This document shows, one piece after another, positions 42,110 through 51,240 of a DNA stretch of 64,000 nt. The notes under the pieces were generated by a model that searched no databases, was not told where the DNA came from, and saw only the letters and a list, made by a program, of their open reading frames with translations. Location of the stretch: NCBI GenBank assembly GCA_947591315.1, contig CANQDD010000007.1, positions 1-64,000 of the forward strand, in the 5' to 3' direction. Both the position numbers and the translations under genes were made by a program. This stretch comes from an uncultured Clostridia bacterium (GTDB taxonomy: Bacteria > Bacillota > Clostridia > UBA1381). Each line of letters starts with the position of its first letter. Position 1 is the stretch's first letter.

Positions 42110-44074
42110 TCAACTCTCCCGTATCATTTCCGCGCCGAACGGCGCGATTCTGCTATTAAATTCATTTCCGCTTATGAGCGACTTACCCTTTATGTCAACG
42201 TCCGTTTCCGTTTCGTTGAAATTCAGGATAACGGTGTAATCGCCCTTGGGCGAGGTTTTACGTACTATCTCCACACCGTCGGGCGCATCCTTAGCGTCAA
42301 TTCCCGCCGACGTTGAAATCATGCGGACAAGCTCCTTTACCGCCGCATCATCGAGGTCGCAGCCGACGTAGTACACGCGTCCTTTGCCGTAATCGTTTAC
42401 GGTAATCGCCGCCTTGCCGCTGTAATATTCGCTTGCGTACTCGCTTATTACCCTTGCCGTTACAGGCTTTATAACGTCGCACCAAATGTTTGCCGTGCCG
42501 TTTATTTCACCTTTTACGCCGACGCTTACGCGCGGCGCGTCAAATTCCTCAACCTCTATTCCGGCTATTTCGGCGAACACTCCGGGTACGACGATCGGTC
42601 TTACGCGGTTATATTCGTCGCGCGTGCCGCTGCGGAACGACAAAACGAGCGTGCCGCCGTTTTCTACGTAGGATTTAATCTCGTCAAGCTCGCCGTCCGT
42701 TACTATGTTATACGCGGGCATATACACGACCTTGTATTTTTCGTAATTTCCGCGTGAAACGGCTGTGCCGACGCGCAAATCTATACTTGCCTTGTAATAT
42801 TCGTAGAGCATGTCGCGGTACGAGAATTTGTCCGCGTGGCGCTTTATGTCGTGCGCCCAGATGTTATCGTACGACTTTACGATAAGCGCGTCACAGAGCG
42901 GCTCGGCGTTTATGATGTAGTCGTTTAACTCCTGCAGTTCGCGTCCCGTCTGCTGCAGCTCGTAAAAGCGTCTGCGCGGCACGCCGTCGTGGTCAAGTAC
43001 GCCGTACCAGTACTGCTCCATGCCGAACAGAGCCGTGCGGAAACGGAAATATACCATTCCCTCCGCGCCGTGCGCTATCGCCTGATATGTCCACAGTCTG
43101 AGCTCACCGGGGCGCGGCGTGCGTCCCATGATATCCCAGCCTGCCGGACCCGCCTGCTCCTCCATTACGATAAAATTCCTGTCCTTCGCGCCACGCATCG
43201 TTTCATGCGCCATCGAGACGTACTCGTGTTCCGAACCACCCCACTGGTTGTCGGGGTAATTATCCCATGAAACGAAATCGAGATCCTTCGACAAATCAAA
43301 CGCGCTGATGTCCGAAAAATGTCCCATTAAATTGTGCGTTATCGGCAGATCGGTGTATTCCCTTAAAATATCTATCTGACGCTTTTGATATTTCACCCAC
43401 GAATCTGACGAGAACCGCCTGTACTCAAGGTCGAGCGCGGGATTGTGCGACCACAGATTGCCGGAGGTCGGCTCGCACGAGTTGTACGCGGGCAGGATCA
43501 TATCGTCAAACGAGTCATAGTCAAGGCTCCAGAACACGTTTCCCCACTTTTCGTTGAGATTTTCTATAGTGCCGTACTTTTCCCGAAGCCACTCCGCAAA
43601 CTCCTTTCGGCAATGCTCGCAGTAGCAGTGCGTGCTCGCGTGGCAGCCGAATTCGTTGTCTATCTGCCATGCTATCACGTTTTTGTTGTCCGCGTAATGC
43701 TTCGCCATTTCATTGACGATGATTTTGCTTTTTTCTATGTAATCGGGATTGTTCGCGCAGCACTCGCGCCGTGCGCCCCAGCCTTTTTTGCGTCCGTACT
43801 TGTCGCGCTGCAGAATGTCGTACTTGTTCACGAGCCACTTCGGAGGCGCGGCGGTCGGCGTGCCGAGAATTGTCTTAACGCCGTAATTCGCAAGAATTTC
43901 TATCGCCTCGTCGAGGAACGAAAAATCGAACTCTCCCTCGCTTTTTTCAAACAGCTTCCACGCGAACTCGCCCATGCGGACGGTGTTAAAGCCGCCCTCC
44001 TTCATGAGCGCAGCCTGCGTCTCCCACTCGGACTTGTCCCAGTGCTCGGGATAATAGTCAACACCGAAAATCAT
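42110..44074 (-). CDS. GH42 beta-galactosidase
   Basis: A 654-residue family 42 enzyme. N-terminal GVDYYPEHWD, acid/base E141 in QIDNEFG, nucleophile E304 in VMEEQAGPAGW, and the structural zinc cysteines (C105/C106 with C150, C152, C155). A trimerisation-like domain (about 390-590) and a small C-terminal beta domain follow. Cytoplasmic (no signal). First gene of the operon; AAAGGGG precedes the ATG. The divergent AraC gene starts 184 bases away and is the likely regulator. Confidence 0.95.
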   Translation of the reverse strand: MIFGVDYYPEHWDKSEWETQAALMKEGGFNTVRMGEFAWKLFEKSEGEFDFSFLDEAIEILANYGVKTILGTPTAAPPKWLVNKYDILQRDKYGRKKGWGARRECCANNPDYIEKSKIIVNEMAKHYADNKNVIAWQIDNEFGCHASTHCYCEHCRKEFAEWLREKYGTIENLNEKWGNVFWSLDYDSFDDMILPAYNSCEPTSGNLWSHNPALDLEYRRFSSDSWVKYQKRQIDILREYTDLPITHNLMGHFSDISAFDLSKDLDFVSWDNYPDNQWGGSEHEYVSMAHETMRGAKDRNFIVMEEQAGPAGWDIMGRTPRPGELRLWTYQAIAHGAEGMVYFRFRTALFGMEQYWYGVLDHDGVPRRRFYELQQTGRELQELNDYIINAEPLCDALIVKSYDNIWAHDIKRHADKFSYRDMLYEYYKASIDLRVGTAVSRGNYEKYKVVYMPAYNIVTDGELDEIKSYVENGGTLVLSFRSGTRDEYNRVRPIVVPGVFAEIAGIEVEEFDAPRVSVGVKGEINGTANIWCDVIKPVTARVISEYASEYYSGKAAITVNDYGKGRVYYVGCDLDDAAVKELVRMISTSAGIDAKDAPDGVEIVRKTSPKGDYTVILNFNETETDVDIKGKSLISGNEFNSRIAPFGAEMIRES

Positions 44075-44111
44075 ATGCCTTCCCCTTTCATTATACGCTT
44101 ATTATACTTTA

Positions 44112-44137
44112 CATCAATTTTATCAAATTTTCATCAA
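44112..44137 (-). promoter_or_regulatory. Phased TTGAT direct repeats before the GH42 operon
   Basis: On the minus strand three (C/T)TTGAT(G/A)AAA-like repeats spaced 11 and 9 bases, just upstream of two TATAAT boxes without a clear -35. This resembles an activator-dependent promoter; the adjacent AraC protein is the obvious candidate. Confidence 0.4.
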
Positions 44138-44198
44138 GTATGTTGGCGCAAAGATTGAGTATATTGTGCTAAAAAGGCGGGAATTTTTACATTTCGAC

Positions 44199-44227
44199 TT
44201 GAATTACGCGCGTGAAAATAGTATAAT
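44199..44227 (+). promoter_or_regulatory. Promoter of the AraC-type regulator
   Basis: TTGAAT, 17 bases, TATAAT, with AAAGGGG ahead of the ATG at 44258. Confidence 0.7.
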
Positions 44228-44257
44228 ACACTTATACCGAAGAAAGGGGCGCAAAAA

Positions 44258-45064
44258 ATGGAGCAAGGTCTTACGTTCCCAAATCTCGATTTCGGGCTTG
44301 CGCACAAGATCGACGCGCAGCCGGACAACATCGACTTCAAGCTGCACCAGCACGACGACGTTTTTGAAATTGTGCTGTTCATGAGCGGCGACGCGGAATT
44401 TTACGTCGAGGGCAACGTCTACAAATTGAAGCCCTACGACCTTATAATAACGCGCCCGTTTGAGATGCACCACATACGCTGCCTGTCACAAAGACCGTAC
44501 GAGAGAATAATATTCTACCTCACGCCCGATTTCTTCACGCGCCACGAGTGTGAGGAATACAAGGATATTTTCATAAACCGCGCGGCGGGTACCGGCAACG
44601 TCATACCGTCGGACATAGTTAAGGATCTGCTCTTAAACTCGATAAACCGCATGAGCGTGTACGCGCATGACGGCGCGTATACAGCGGTCGGCGCGGTGAT
44701 GGTTGAGTTTCTGTACCTTTTGAGCCACACCGTCACGGCGATCTCGCCCGAAAAGTCGAAGGACGAGCGCGTAAGCAAAATCATAGCGTACATAAACGGG
44801 CACCTCTCCGAGCAAATCACACTCGATTTCCTGTCGGAGCATTTCTACATAAATAAATACCACCTGTGCAAGCTGTTCAAAAAAAACACCGGCTACACAT
44901 TAAGTCAATACATAAATCACAAGCGCATACTTCTCGTGCGCGAGCTTCACATGTCGGGGCAGTCGCTGCTCGAAGCAAGCACGAACGCGGGATTTAACAA
45001 TTATTCCCATTTTTACCGAATGTATGTAAGGAAAACGGGAATGACGCCGAAAAACATGGACTGA
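44258..45064 (+). CDS. AraC-family transcriptional regulator
   Basis: 268 residues: an N-terminal cupin sugar-sensing domain (KLHQHDDVFEIVLFMSGDAEF, YDLIITRPFEMH) and a C-terminal double helix-turn-helix (LSEHFYINKYHLCKLFKKNTG, RILLVRELHMSGQSLLEASTNAGFNNYSHFYRMYVRKTG split over the two helices). It is divergent from the GH42-GH35-uxuA operon and most likely activates it in response to a sugar or oligosaccharide (inference from position). Confidence 0.93.
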   Translation: MEQGLTFPNLDFGLAHKIDAQPDNIDFKLHQHDDVFEIVLFMSGDAEFYVEGNVYKLKPYDLIITRPFEMHHIRCLSQRPYERIIFYLTPDFFTRHECEEYKDIFINRAAGTGNVIPSDIVKDLLLNSINRMSVYAHDGAYTAVGAVMVEFLYLLSHTVTAISPEKSKDERVSKIIAYINGHLSEQITLDFLSEHFYINKYHLCKLFKKNTGYTLSQYINHKRILLVRELHMSGQSLLEASTNAGFNNYSHFYRMYVRKTGMTPKNMD

Positions 45065-45083
45065 TATGAGTTTTAAAAAAAGT

Positions 45084-45112
45084 GGAACTTCTCGTCGTGT
45101 TTCGGTGTCTAA
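45084..45112 (+). promoter_or_regulatory. ECF-sigma-like promoter of the second SLH protein
   Basis: GGAACTT (45084-45090) and GTGTCTAA (45105-45112), an AAC ... GTC arrangement reminiscent of ECF sigma promoters, 50 bases ahead of the start codon. No sigma-A -35 is visible. Confidence 0.45.
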
Positions 45113-45162
45113 TATAGTGAAGGGTCAAAAAAATACACTACCGACAGAAAAGGAGAAAAATC

Positions 45163-46791
45163 ATGAAAAAGACCATTTCTTTATTGCTCGCGGCAGTAAC
45201 AGCCGCGGTAATGAGCGTTCCGGCTTTCGCGGACAACACCGAGATCAAAGTGCCGGACACAGAACCTACTATTCAGGGGGACATTATGCTGATAGGCGGT
45301 GAAAACAACGCGGCATTTGAAATCGAGCGCTGGACGGTTGAGGCGGAGCCGACAGCCGTAAAGGACGGCGTTGTTACCTATAAGACAGCCGACGGTGAAG
45401 GCGGCGAGGTAGGTATCGCGGACGCGGTTATTCTCGACAGCAAGGGTAATGTTAAAGAGGTAAAAGACATTGAAGGCGCGAAAAAGCTCGTTTTCTACAT
45501 GAGCGGCGTTAAGAGCGCTTCAAACATTGTCCCGTCAATAGTCGTAATCGACGACGGCGAGGGTATGGTTGAGGTCGGCAAATTCGCCGTTGACGCGGAA
45601 GGCACGCTCGTAAACGAAGAAAATACGCTCGCGCTTAACCTTGACGAGACGGTTGAGCTTGCGAGACTTTCAAACTTACAGGACGGCATAGCCGAGGACG
45701 GTCCCGCTCCGACCGCCGAGGATCTTAACGGAAGATGGCTCATGGTATTCTACACGGATTCCACAAGAAGTATCCCCGCCCAGACAACTCCGTCAAAGGT
45801 AATCGCGCTCAACGAGGACGCGGTCATTACCGCTCCGGGCCCCGTTGTAACCGAGCCGCAGTTTACGATTGACCATGTAACGGTTGAGGAAAACGCGAAT
45901 CCGCAGTTTGACGGCGCTGTTATATTTGACGCTGAGGGCAGCATAAAGACCGCGGCTGACATCAAGCCCGGCGACGTTCTCACTTTAATTCAGAACAAGG
46001 CGAAAACGGCTGTTGAACCCGAGTACGTTGTTATCATGAAAGACGTAAACGACGTCGGCATAGCGGCGGATTTGTTTGTAAATTCCACAACGCTCGGCGA
46101 ATACGTTGACACGCAGAACGGTCTCGCGCTCACGATAGCGGACGACACGCCGATTGTTGACCTCGAGGGTAACGCGGTAAGCGACAGAAATCTTGACAAC
46201 AAGTACCTTCTCGTATTCTACGACAAGATTACGATGAGCATACCCGGAATAACAACTCCGATCAAGGTTGTCGTTCTCGGCGGCAACGACGGTATAGACA
46301 CCGGAGATATGTTCCATAAGGTTGTGGAGATTGCTACCGATAAGGATTACAACGCTGACACGCTCCTTACGCGCGGCATGATTATAACGGCTCTCGCGAA
46401 GGAGGCTGCGGCTGCCGAGGATTTGACGACAGATAAGTACACCGACTGCGACAGCGCGGCTTATTACGCTCCCTACGTTGCGTGGGCGACGAACAGCGCC
46501 ATAGTAAACGGCTTCGGCGACGGCACGTTCCGCCCGAATGACGCGGTTACGCGCGAGCAGGCGGCTGTTATCATAAAGAATTATCTCACGAGCGTTGTAA
46601 AGCTCACGGACGTTCCGACGCAGAAAATCGCGTACGCCGACAGCGAGGATATTTCCGATTGGGCGCTCGAAAGCGTTATGTACTGCACGTCGATTGATAT
46701 GCTCCACGGCCGCGACGACGGTCGTTTCGACCCGAAGGCTAACATCACCTGCGGCGAGTTCGATATAATGCTCGGATATATGCCTAAGTAA
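45163..46791 (+). CDS. SLH-domain surface protein with duplicated N-terminal domain
   Basis: A 542-residue exported protein. Signal peptide ends near AFA-DN (residue 24). Two similar domains of about 130 residues follow (about 55-225 and 235-380); each ends in LNGRWLMVFYTDSTRSIPAQTTPSKV or the related NKYLLVFYDKITMSIPGITTPIKV (each cited in part), so they are a duplication of an unknown beta domain. Then come two SLH repeats (YTDCDSAAYYAPYVAWA...FRPNDAVTREQAAVII and ISDWALESVMYC...RFDPKANITCGEF), which should anchor it to the wall. GAAAAGGAG precedes the ATG. Function unknown; its promoter looks ECF-type. Confidence 0.85.
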   Translation: MKKTISLLLAAVTAAVMSVPAFADNTEIKVPDTEPTIQGDIMLIGGENNAAFEIERWTVEAEPTAVKDGVVTYKTADGEGGEVGIADAVILDSKGNVKEVKDIEGAKKLVFYMSGVKSASNIVPSIVVIDDGEGMVEVGKFAVDAEGTLVNEENTLALNLDETVELARLSNLQDGIAEDGPAPTAEDLNGRWLMVFYTDSTRSIPAQTTPSKVIALNEDAVITAPGPVVTEPQFTIDHVTVEENANPQFDGAVIFDAEGSIKTAADIKPGDVLTLIQNKAKTAVEPEYVVIMKDVNDVGIAADLFVNSTTLGEYVDTQNGLALTIADDTPIVDLEGNAVSDRNLDNKYLLVFYDKITMSIPGITTPIKVVVLGGNDGIDTGDMFHKVVEIATDKDYNADTLLTRGMIITALAKEAAAAEDLTTDKYTDCDSAAYYAPYVAWATNSAIVNGFGDGTFRPNDAVTREQAAVIIKNYLTSVVKLTDVPTQKIAYADSEDISDWALESVMYCTSIDMLHGRDDGRFDPKANITCGEFDIMLGYMPK

Positions 46792-46805
46792 TAATTAAAA
46801 TATGT

Positions 46806-46841
46806 AACAGGCGGGAACAACGGTTTTCGCCTGTTTTTTTT
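46806..46841 (+). terminator. Terminator of the SLH gene
   Basis: AACAGGCG pairs with CGCCTGTT (46806-46813, 46828-46835), followed by a run of T. Confidence 0.85.
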
Positions 46842-46982
46842 ATCCTTTTTATCATCGGAGCGCGGACTGCGCCAGCCGCGGGATTCAAGAAAAAAATTAC
46901 TGCTCACGGGGGAACGCTTCTTACTCCCCTCACTCTTACTATTTTCTTTTACTATATTTATCTTACTATCCTCATACGCTCG

Positions 46983-47072
46983 TGGTATACCCTCTCCTAC
47001 GGCTGTGGTATAGGTGGTCACGGGTGTGATATACCTTGTATATATTGTATCATAAAAAGATATATTTGTCAA
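46983..47072 (-). promoter_or_regulatory. Isolated minus-strand promoter with three phased repeats downstream
   Basis: TTGACA, 17 bases, TACAAT (47044-47072). Just downstream are three copies of TGGTATACC-like sequence (starting 46983, 47006, 47027 on the plus strand; 23 and 21 base spacing, two helix turns). No convincing gene follows before the terminator at 46.8 kb, so it may drive a short RNA or be a remnant of a lost gene. The 47073-47240 stretch holds nothing I recognise. Confidence 0.4.
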
Positions 47073-47240
47073 GTGATTTTTTCGCTAAGTTGAATATTAA
47101 GACACAAAAAAATATGCTCCGTTTAGTCGCTTCCGAAGCGTATATTAAAAGATTTCCCGCGTTGATCAGCAGAGCATTGCTCCGATTAAATTGATTTGTG
47201 TAATGAAAATGTCGTTTTTGTGATAGGTATAGTCTGTTTG

Positions 47241-47545
47241 GTAAATTATGATTTATGTGAGTGCGGGACGTCGTGGGCGCCGTTCCCTACGTAAGGCTCC
47301 CCTTGAGGGGAGCTGTCGGCGGAGCCGACTGAGAGGTGGTTTCCTAAAATTCGTTGCCACCTCTCCGTCATCGCTTCGCGATGCCACCTCCCCTCGAGGG
47401 GAGGCTCACGATGTGCGGCACACGCCATATGGCTTCCCCTTGAGGGGAAGCTGTCACGAAGTGACTGATGAGGTGATTGTCACCTCATCCACCGCTGCGC
47501 GGTCCCCCTTCCCCTCAAGGGGAAGGCTAATAAATCATAATTTAC
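47241..47545. repeat. MITE-like element with 16-base terminal inverted repeats
   Basis: Bounded by GTAAATTATGATTTAT (47241-47256) and its exact complement ATAAATCATAATTTAC (47530-47545). Inside are an inverted copy of the GACGTCCCGCAC block seen at 37.0 and 38.95 kb and two large composite palindromes (47295-47405 and 47431-47527) whose arms read GGCTCCCCTTGAGGGGAGC-like. No coding capacity. Remaining bases to the next promoter show nothing recognisable. Confidence 0.75.
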
Positions 47546-47723
47546 AGCTAAAAACACTTTCCCATCAATTTGCCGTTTTCATATTCTTTATCACATTCTT
47601 GATTTAAGTTATATAACCGCTGCTTCTTCCTCCTAACCGTTTCCACCTCCCCATAAATACATTCTGCCACGTTTTTATAAAATGTGCAGCTCATCGTCCT
47701 CTGTGAATTTTTTTCAAAAACGA

Positions 47724-47752
47724 TGCAACCTTTTGCCATGTTAAAAAGTATT
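47724..47752 (+). promoter_or_regulatory. ECF-like promoter, twin of the 13.7 kb site
   Basis: TGCAACCTTTT (47724-47734), 13 bases, GTATT (47748-47752), the same blocks and spacing as at 13719-13747. It lies 158 bases before the PL11 gene, farther than expected, so it may be a relic of a lost surface-protein gene or give a long leader. Confidence 0.45.
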
Positions 47753-47909
47753 CTTTTTGTAAAGGAATTACAACTACGTCAGCATCTCAAGCCCGTTTTT
47801 CAGTTTCACGCTGTTTAATTGCCGATTCACGTTGTTTCGCGTGTGCAAGCGGAAATTTGTGATAGAATTAACGGGTAAGGCAAACACTGACCATAATCGG
47901 AGGAAAGAC

Positions 47910-50900
47910 ATGAAAAAACAAATCACAGCACTATTAACGGCAATTTCAATAGCGATGCCGCTCGGCGCGGCGGCTTCGGCGGCGGAAGCGCGGCAGATGG
48001 AATACCTCGACAGAGGCACGGTCGCGGTAAAAAGCGGCAGCGGCGTGTTTTTATCGTGGCGGCTTTTGGGTACGGAAAATTACGGCACGAAATTCGACGT
48101 GTACCGAGGCGATACGAAAATCGCGGAGGCGCTCGACGCGACAAATTACACCGATACCGCGGCAGGCGCGTCGTATACTGTCGTTCCCACAGGTGAAGCG
48201 GTATCGTCGGGCAAGGCGGTTACGGTATGGGAAAATCAGTATCTCACAATTCCGCTCGACCGTCCGGCGGGCGGCACGAGCCTTGACGGAGACGAGTACA
48301 CGTATTCCCCCAACGACGTAACGCCCGCCGATGTGGACGGTGACGGTGAGTACGAGCTTATTCTTAAATGGGAGCCGTCCAACTCATTTGACAGCGGCAA
48401 GGACGCAAATCATAGCGGAAACGTTTACATCGACTGCTATGAGCTTTCGGGCGAGAAGCTATGGCGTATCGACATGGGTATAAACATAAACGCGGGCGCG
48501 CATTTTACGCAGATCGCCGCATATGATTTCGACCTTGACGGCAAGGCGGAGCTTGCGATGAAAACCGCTCCCGGCACAAAGGACGGCAGGGGCAGTTATG
48601 TTTCAAATCTGCTCGCGTCGGACGAAATAATTGACAACACCGCCGATTACCGCCACAGCGAGGGCGGCGTAAACGACACGGGCGGACGCGTTATGTCGGG
48701 GCCGGAATTTTATACGGTGTTCCAAGGCGACACGGGCGCGGCGCTCGATACCGTTTACTATCCCCACCCGCGCGGCACGGTGACGGAATGGGGCGACGAC
48801 TGGGGCAACCGCTCCGAGCGTTATCTCGCGGGCGTTGCGTATCTTGACGGCAAAACGCCGTCCATGCTCGCGTGGCGCGGATATTACGCTAAAACCACCG
48901 TTACGGCGTATAATCTCGTCGATAAAAAGCTCGTTCAGGTAGCCGATTTTGACACGTCCAAGAACGGGAACGGGCAGTTTGCCGGAAACGGCAACCATAA
49001 TCTGACCGTCGGCGACGTTGACGGGGACGGCTGCGACGAGGTGATCTGCGGCTCGCTCGCGCTCGACAATGATTTGTCGGTGCTGTGGTGCTCGGGACGC
49101 GGTCACGGTGACGCGCTGCATCTCGCCGACTACGACCCGACGCACGAGGGACTTGAATATTTCAGCGTCCACGAGGATTACGGCGGCAGCGAAATAACGG
49201 GCAGCACTACCGGCAACGACGGTCAGCAGCATTTGGGCGGCATGACGCTGTACAAAGCCGAAAGCGGCGAGGAACTGTTCCACGTCGATTCAAACAGCGA
49301 CCAGGGACGCGGCATGATGGCGAACGTCGGCTACGGTGACGGCTATTTCGAGCTTTGGGGCGCGGGCAATTACGTTTCCTACGGCGGCGCAGATGTGCAA
49401 AAGTCAAGCTACCGTCCCGACTCGGCAAATCAGCGCGTTTTCTGGGACGGAGATGTGTATGACGAATTGTTTGACGGAACGGGCGGCGATAATAACGGCA
49501 GCGACGCGAAAATATCCGACGACACGGGCAGAATTCAGTCGCTCAGGAACGTCACGACGAACAACGGCACGAAAAACAACGCCGGACTTATTGCTGATAT
49601 TCTCGGCGACTGGCGCGAGGAGATAGTTATGCGCGGTCAGGACGACGCAAGCCTTATCGTTTACACGACGACTATACCGACCGAGCATAAGCTCTACACG
49701 CTCATGCACGACGGCGCGTACCGTATGCAGGTCGCGGCGCAGAATGCGGGCTACAATCAGCCGCCGCATATAAGTTACTATATAAATGAGGAAAATGACA
49801 AGTATGACACTCGTCAATATGCGGCGTATGTGAAAACTGTCCATGGCGGAGTTACGGAGGTCAGAACTGACAATACGCCCGAGCCGGCAATTCCGTTCAC
49901 TGCTGAAGCGGTCGGCGGTAAAATTACGATAACGAACAGGACGGGTAAGAAAACCAACGCGGTGATTTACACGGCGCGCTACAGCGACGGCGCGCTCGAA
50001 CATGTAACGAGGAAAGACGTTACCATTGCCGCGTCGGGATATATCGGTGATACGGGCGCGCAGGTCGGCGATACGGTATTTATATGGGGCACAAATCAAA
50101 AGCCGCTTACGGATAAGATTACGGTAAAGGCTGCGCCCTCCCCAACGCCTTCACCCTCACCCACTCCGTCTCCGACTCCCACTCCGACGCCCTCTCCCAC
50201 TCCAACTCCGACCCCTACGCCTACACCCTCTCCAACTCCGACACCCACACCCGCGCCGAAATTTGAAGTTGACGAGGACGGAACGCTTCTCGCATACAAC
50301 GGCACGGACACGAACGTAGTCATTCCCGAAAAGGTTGACGGTGTAACGATAACGGCGATAGGCTCCGACGCGTTTGAGGACCATACAGAAATGGAAAGCG
50401 TGACATTGCCGGACAGTGTGAAAAGTATAGGAAACGCGGCATTTTCGGGCTGCACATCGCTGACGGAATTTGATACAAACAAGGTTGAAACGATCGGTGA
50501 AGCCGCGTTTCACGGCTGCGCGAATTTACGGGAGCTTATTTTGGGCGAAAACGTTACGCATATCGGAATGAGGTTCTGCGTTGAGTGCGGTAATCTTGAA
50601 AAGCTCAACGTGCTTAACAGAAACCTGTCCTTTAACGGCTATTTGTGGAATGAAGGCGTTGTAAAGGAGATACACGGCTACATCGGCTCCGCTGCGGAGC
50701 AATACGCGCATATGAATAAAATCCCGTTCTATGATATTGAAACGGGCGAAAGAGTGATTAAAGAATGGGTAATTGACGATATCGGTGAAATCGCGGCGTA
50801 TAACGGTGATGATACGGATATTGTTGTTCCGCCGGAGGTTGACGGCACAGCGGTCGAGGGTATCGGCAGCGAAGCGTTCGCGGGCAAGGCGGTTAAGTCA

Positions 50901-51191
50901 ATAGAACTGCCCGACAGCGTGAGATATGTCGGTTACTACGCGTTTGAAGGCTGCACGGCTCTAAAGACCGTCAAGCTGTCGCCGTCCATGACGAGACTTC
51001 TAAATTCCTTCGGCGGCTGTACGGCGCTCACGGCGGTGTATATCCCGTCAAGCATAACAGACATAGAGGAAGGAATATTCGCTGACTGCCCGAATGTGAC
51101 GCTTCACGTCGCTGACGGCTCGGCGGCTATGGACTACGCAACAGCGAATGATATTTCGTACGTCGTAGATCCCGATATGGCGTTTGTATAA
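47910..51191 (+). CDS. PL11 rhamnogalacturonan lyase with Pro/Thr/Ser linker and BspA-type leucine-rich repeats
   Basis: A 1093-residue secreted polysaccharide lyase. Signal peptide ends near ASA-AE (about residue 26). The PL11 eight-bladed propeller spans about 28-640, with repeated calcium-type loops ([35 protein letters not shown]) and [48 protein letters not shown] spacer and a low-complexity PT/PS linker (about 743-785) join it to two blocks of BspA-like leucine-rich repeats ([21 protein letters not shown] and similar) at the C terminus, likely for adhesion or protein contact. It cleaves the rhamnose-galacturonate backbone of rhamnogalacturonan I by beta-elimination (family knowledge). 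CGGAGGAAAG precedes the ATG at 47910. Confidence 0.92.
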   Translation: MKKQITALLTAISIAMPLGAAASAAEARQMEYLDRGTVAVKSGSGVFLSWRLLGTENYGTKFDVYRGDTKIAEALDATNYTDTAAGASYTVVPTGEAVSSGKAVTVWENQYLTIPLDRPAGGTSLDGDEYTYSPNDVTPADVDGDGEYELILKWEPSNSFDSGKDANHSGNVYIDCYELSGEKLWRIDMGININAGAHFTQIAAYDFDLDGKAELAMKTAPGTKDGRGSYVSNLLASDEIIDNTADYRHSEGGVNDTGGRVMSGPEFYTVFQGDTGAALDTVYYPHPRGTVTEWGDDWGNRSERYLAGVAYLDGKTPSMLAWRGYYAKTTVTAYNLVDKKLVQVADFDTSKNGNGQFAGNGNHNLTVGDVDGDGCDEVICGSLALDNDLSVLWCSGRGHGDALHLADYDPTHEGLEYFSVHEDYGGSEITGSTTGNDGQQHLGGMTLYKAESGEELFHVDSNSDQGRGMMANVGYGDGYFELWGAGNYVSYGGADVQKSSYRPDSANQRVFWDGDVYDELFDGTGGDNNGSDAKISDDTGRIQSLRNVTTNNGTKNNAGLIADILGDWREEIVMRGQDDASLIVYTTTIPTEHKLYTLMHDGAYRMQVAAQNAGYNQPPHISYYINEENDKYDTRQYAAYVKTVHGGVTEVRTDNTPEPAIPFTAEAVGGKITITNRTGKKTNAVIYTARYSDGALEHVTRKDVTIAASGYIGDTGAQVGDTVFIWGTNQKPLTDKITVKAAPSPTPSPSPTPSPTPTPTPSPTPTPTPTPTPSPTPTPTPAPKFEVDEDGTLLAYNGTDTNVVIPEKVDGVTITAIGSDAFEDHTEMESVTLPDSVKSIGNAAFSGCTSLTEFDTNKVETIGEAAFHGCANLRELILGENVTHIGMRFCVECGNLEKLNVLNRNLSFNGYLWNEGVVKEIHGYIGSAAEQYAHMNKIPFYDIETGERVIKEWVIDDIGEIAAYNGDDTDIVVPPEVDGTAVEGIGSEAFAGKAVKSIELPDSVRYVGYYAFEGCTALKTVKLSPSMTRLLNSFGGCTALTAVYIPSSITDIEEGIFADCPNVTLHVADGSAAMDYATANDISYVVDPDMAFV

Positions 51192-51207
51192 ATCTTAATT
51201 CAACACA

Positions 51208-51237
51208 AAAACGGCGCTGCAGACGCGGCGCCGTTTT
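51208..51237. terminator. Bidirectional terminator between PL11 and alcohol dehydrogenase
   Basis: AAAACGGCGC pairs with GCGCCGTTTT, ten pairs, between two convergent genes. Confidence 0.8.
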
Positions 51238-51240
51238 ACC

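Noticed and set aside
46581-47072. Minus-strand frame of 163 codons across the end of the SLH gene
   Set aside because: Its start lies inside a promoter, it runs through a terminator and a real gene in antisense, and its composition is not protein-like.
47460-47527. Rho-independent terminator at the palindromes
   Set aside because: The hairpins belong to the repeated MITE-like element, no gene ends here and no T-run follows.
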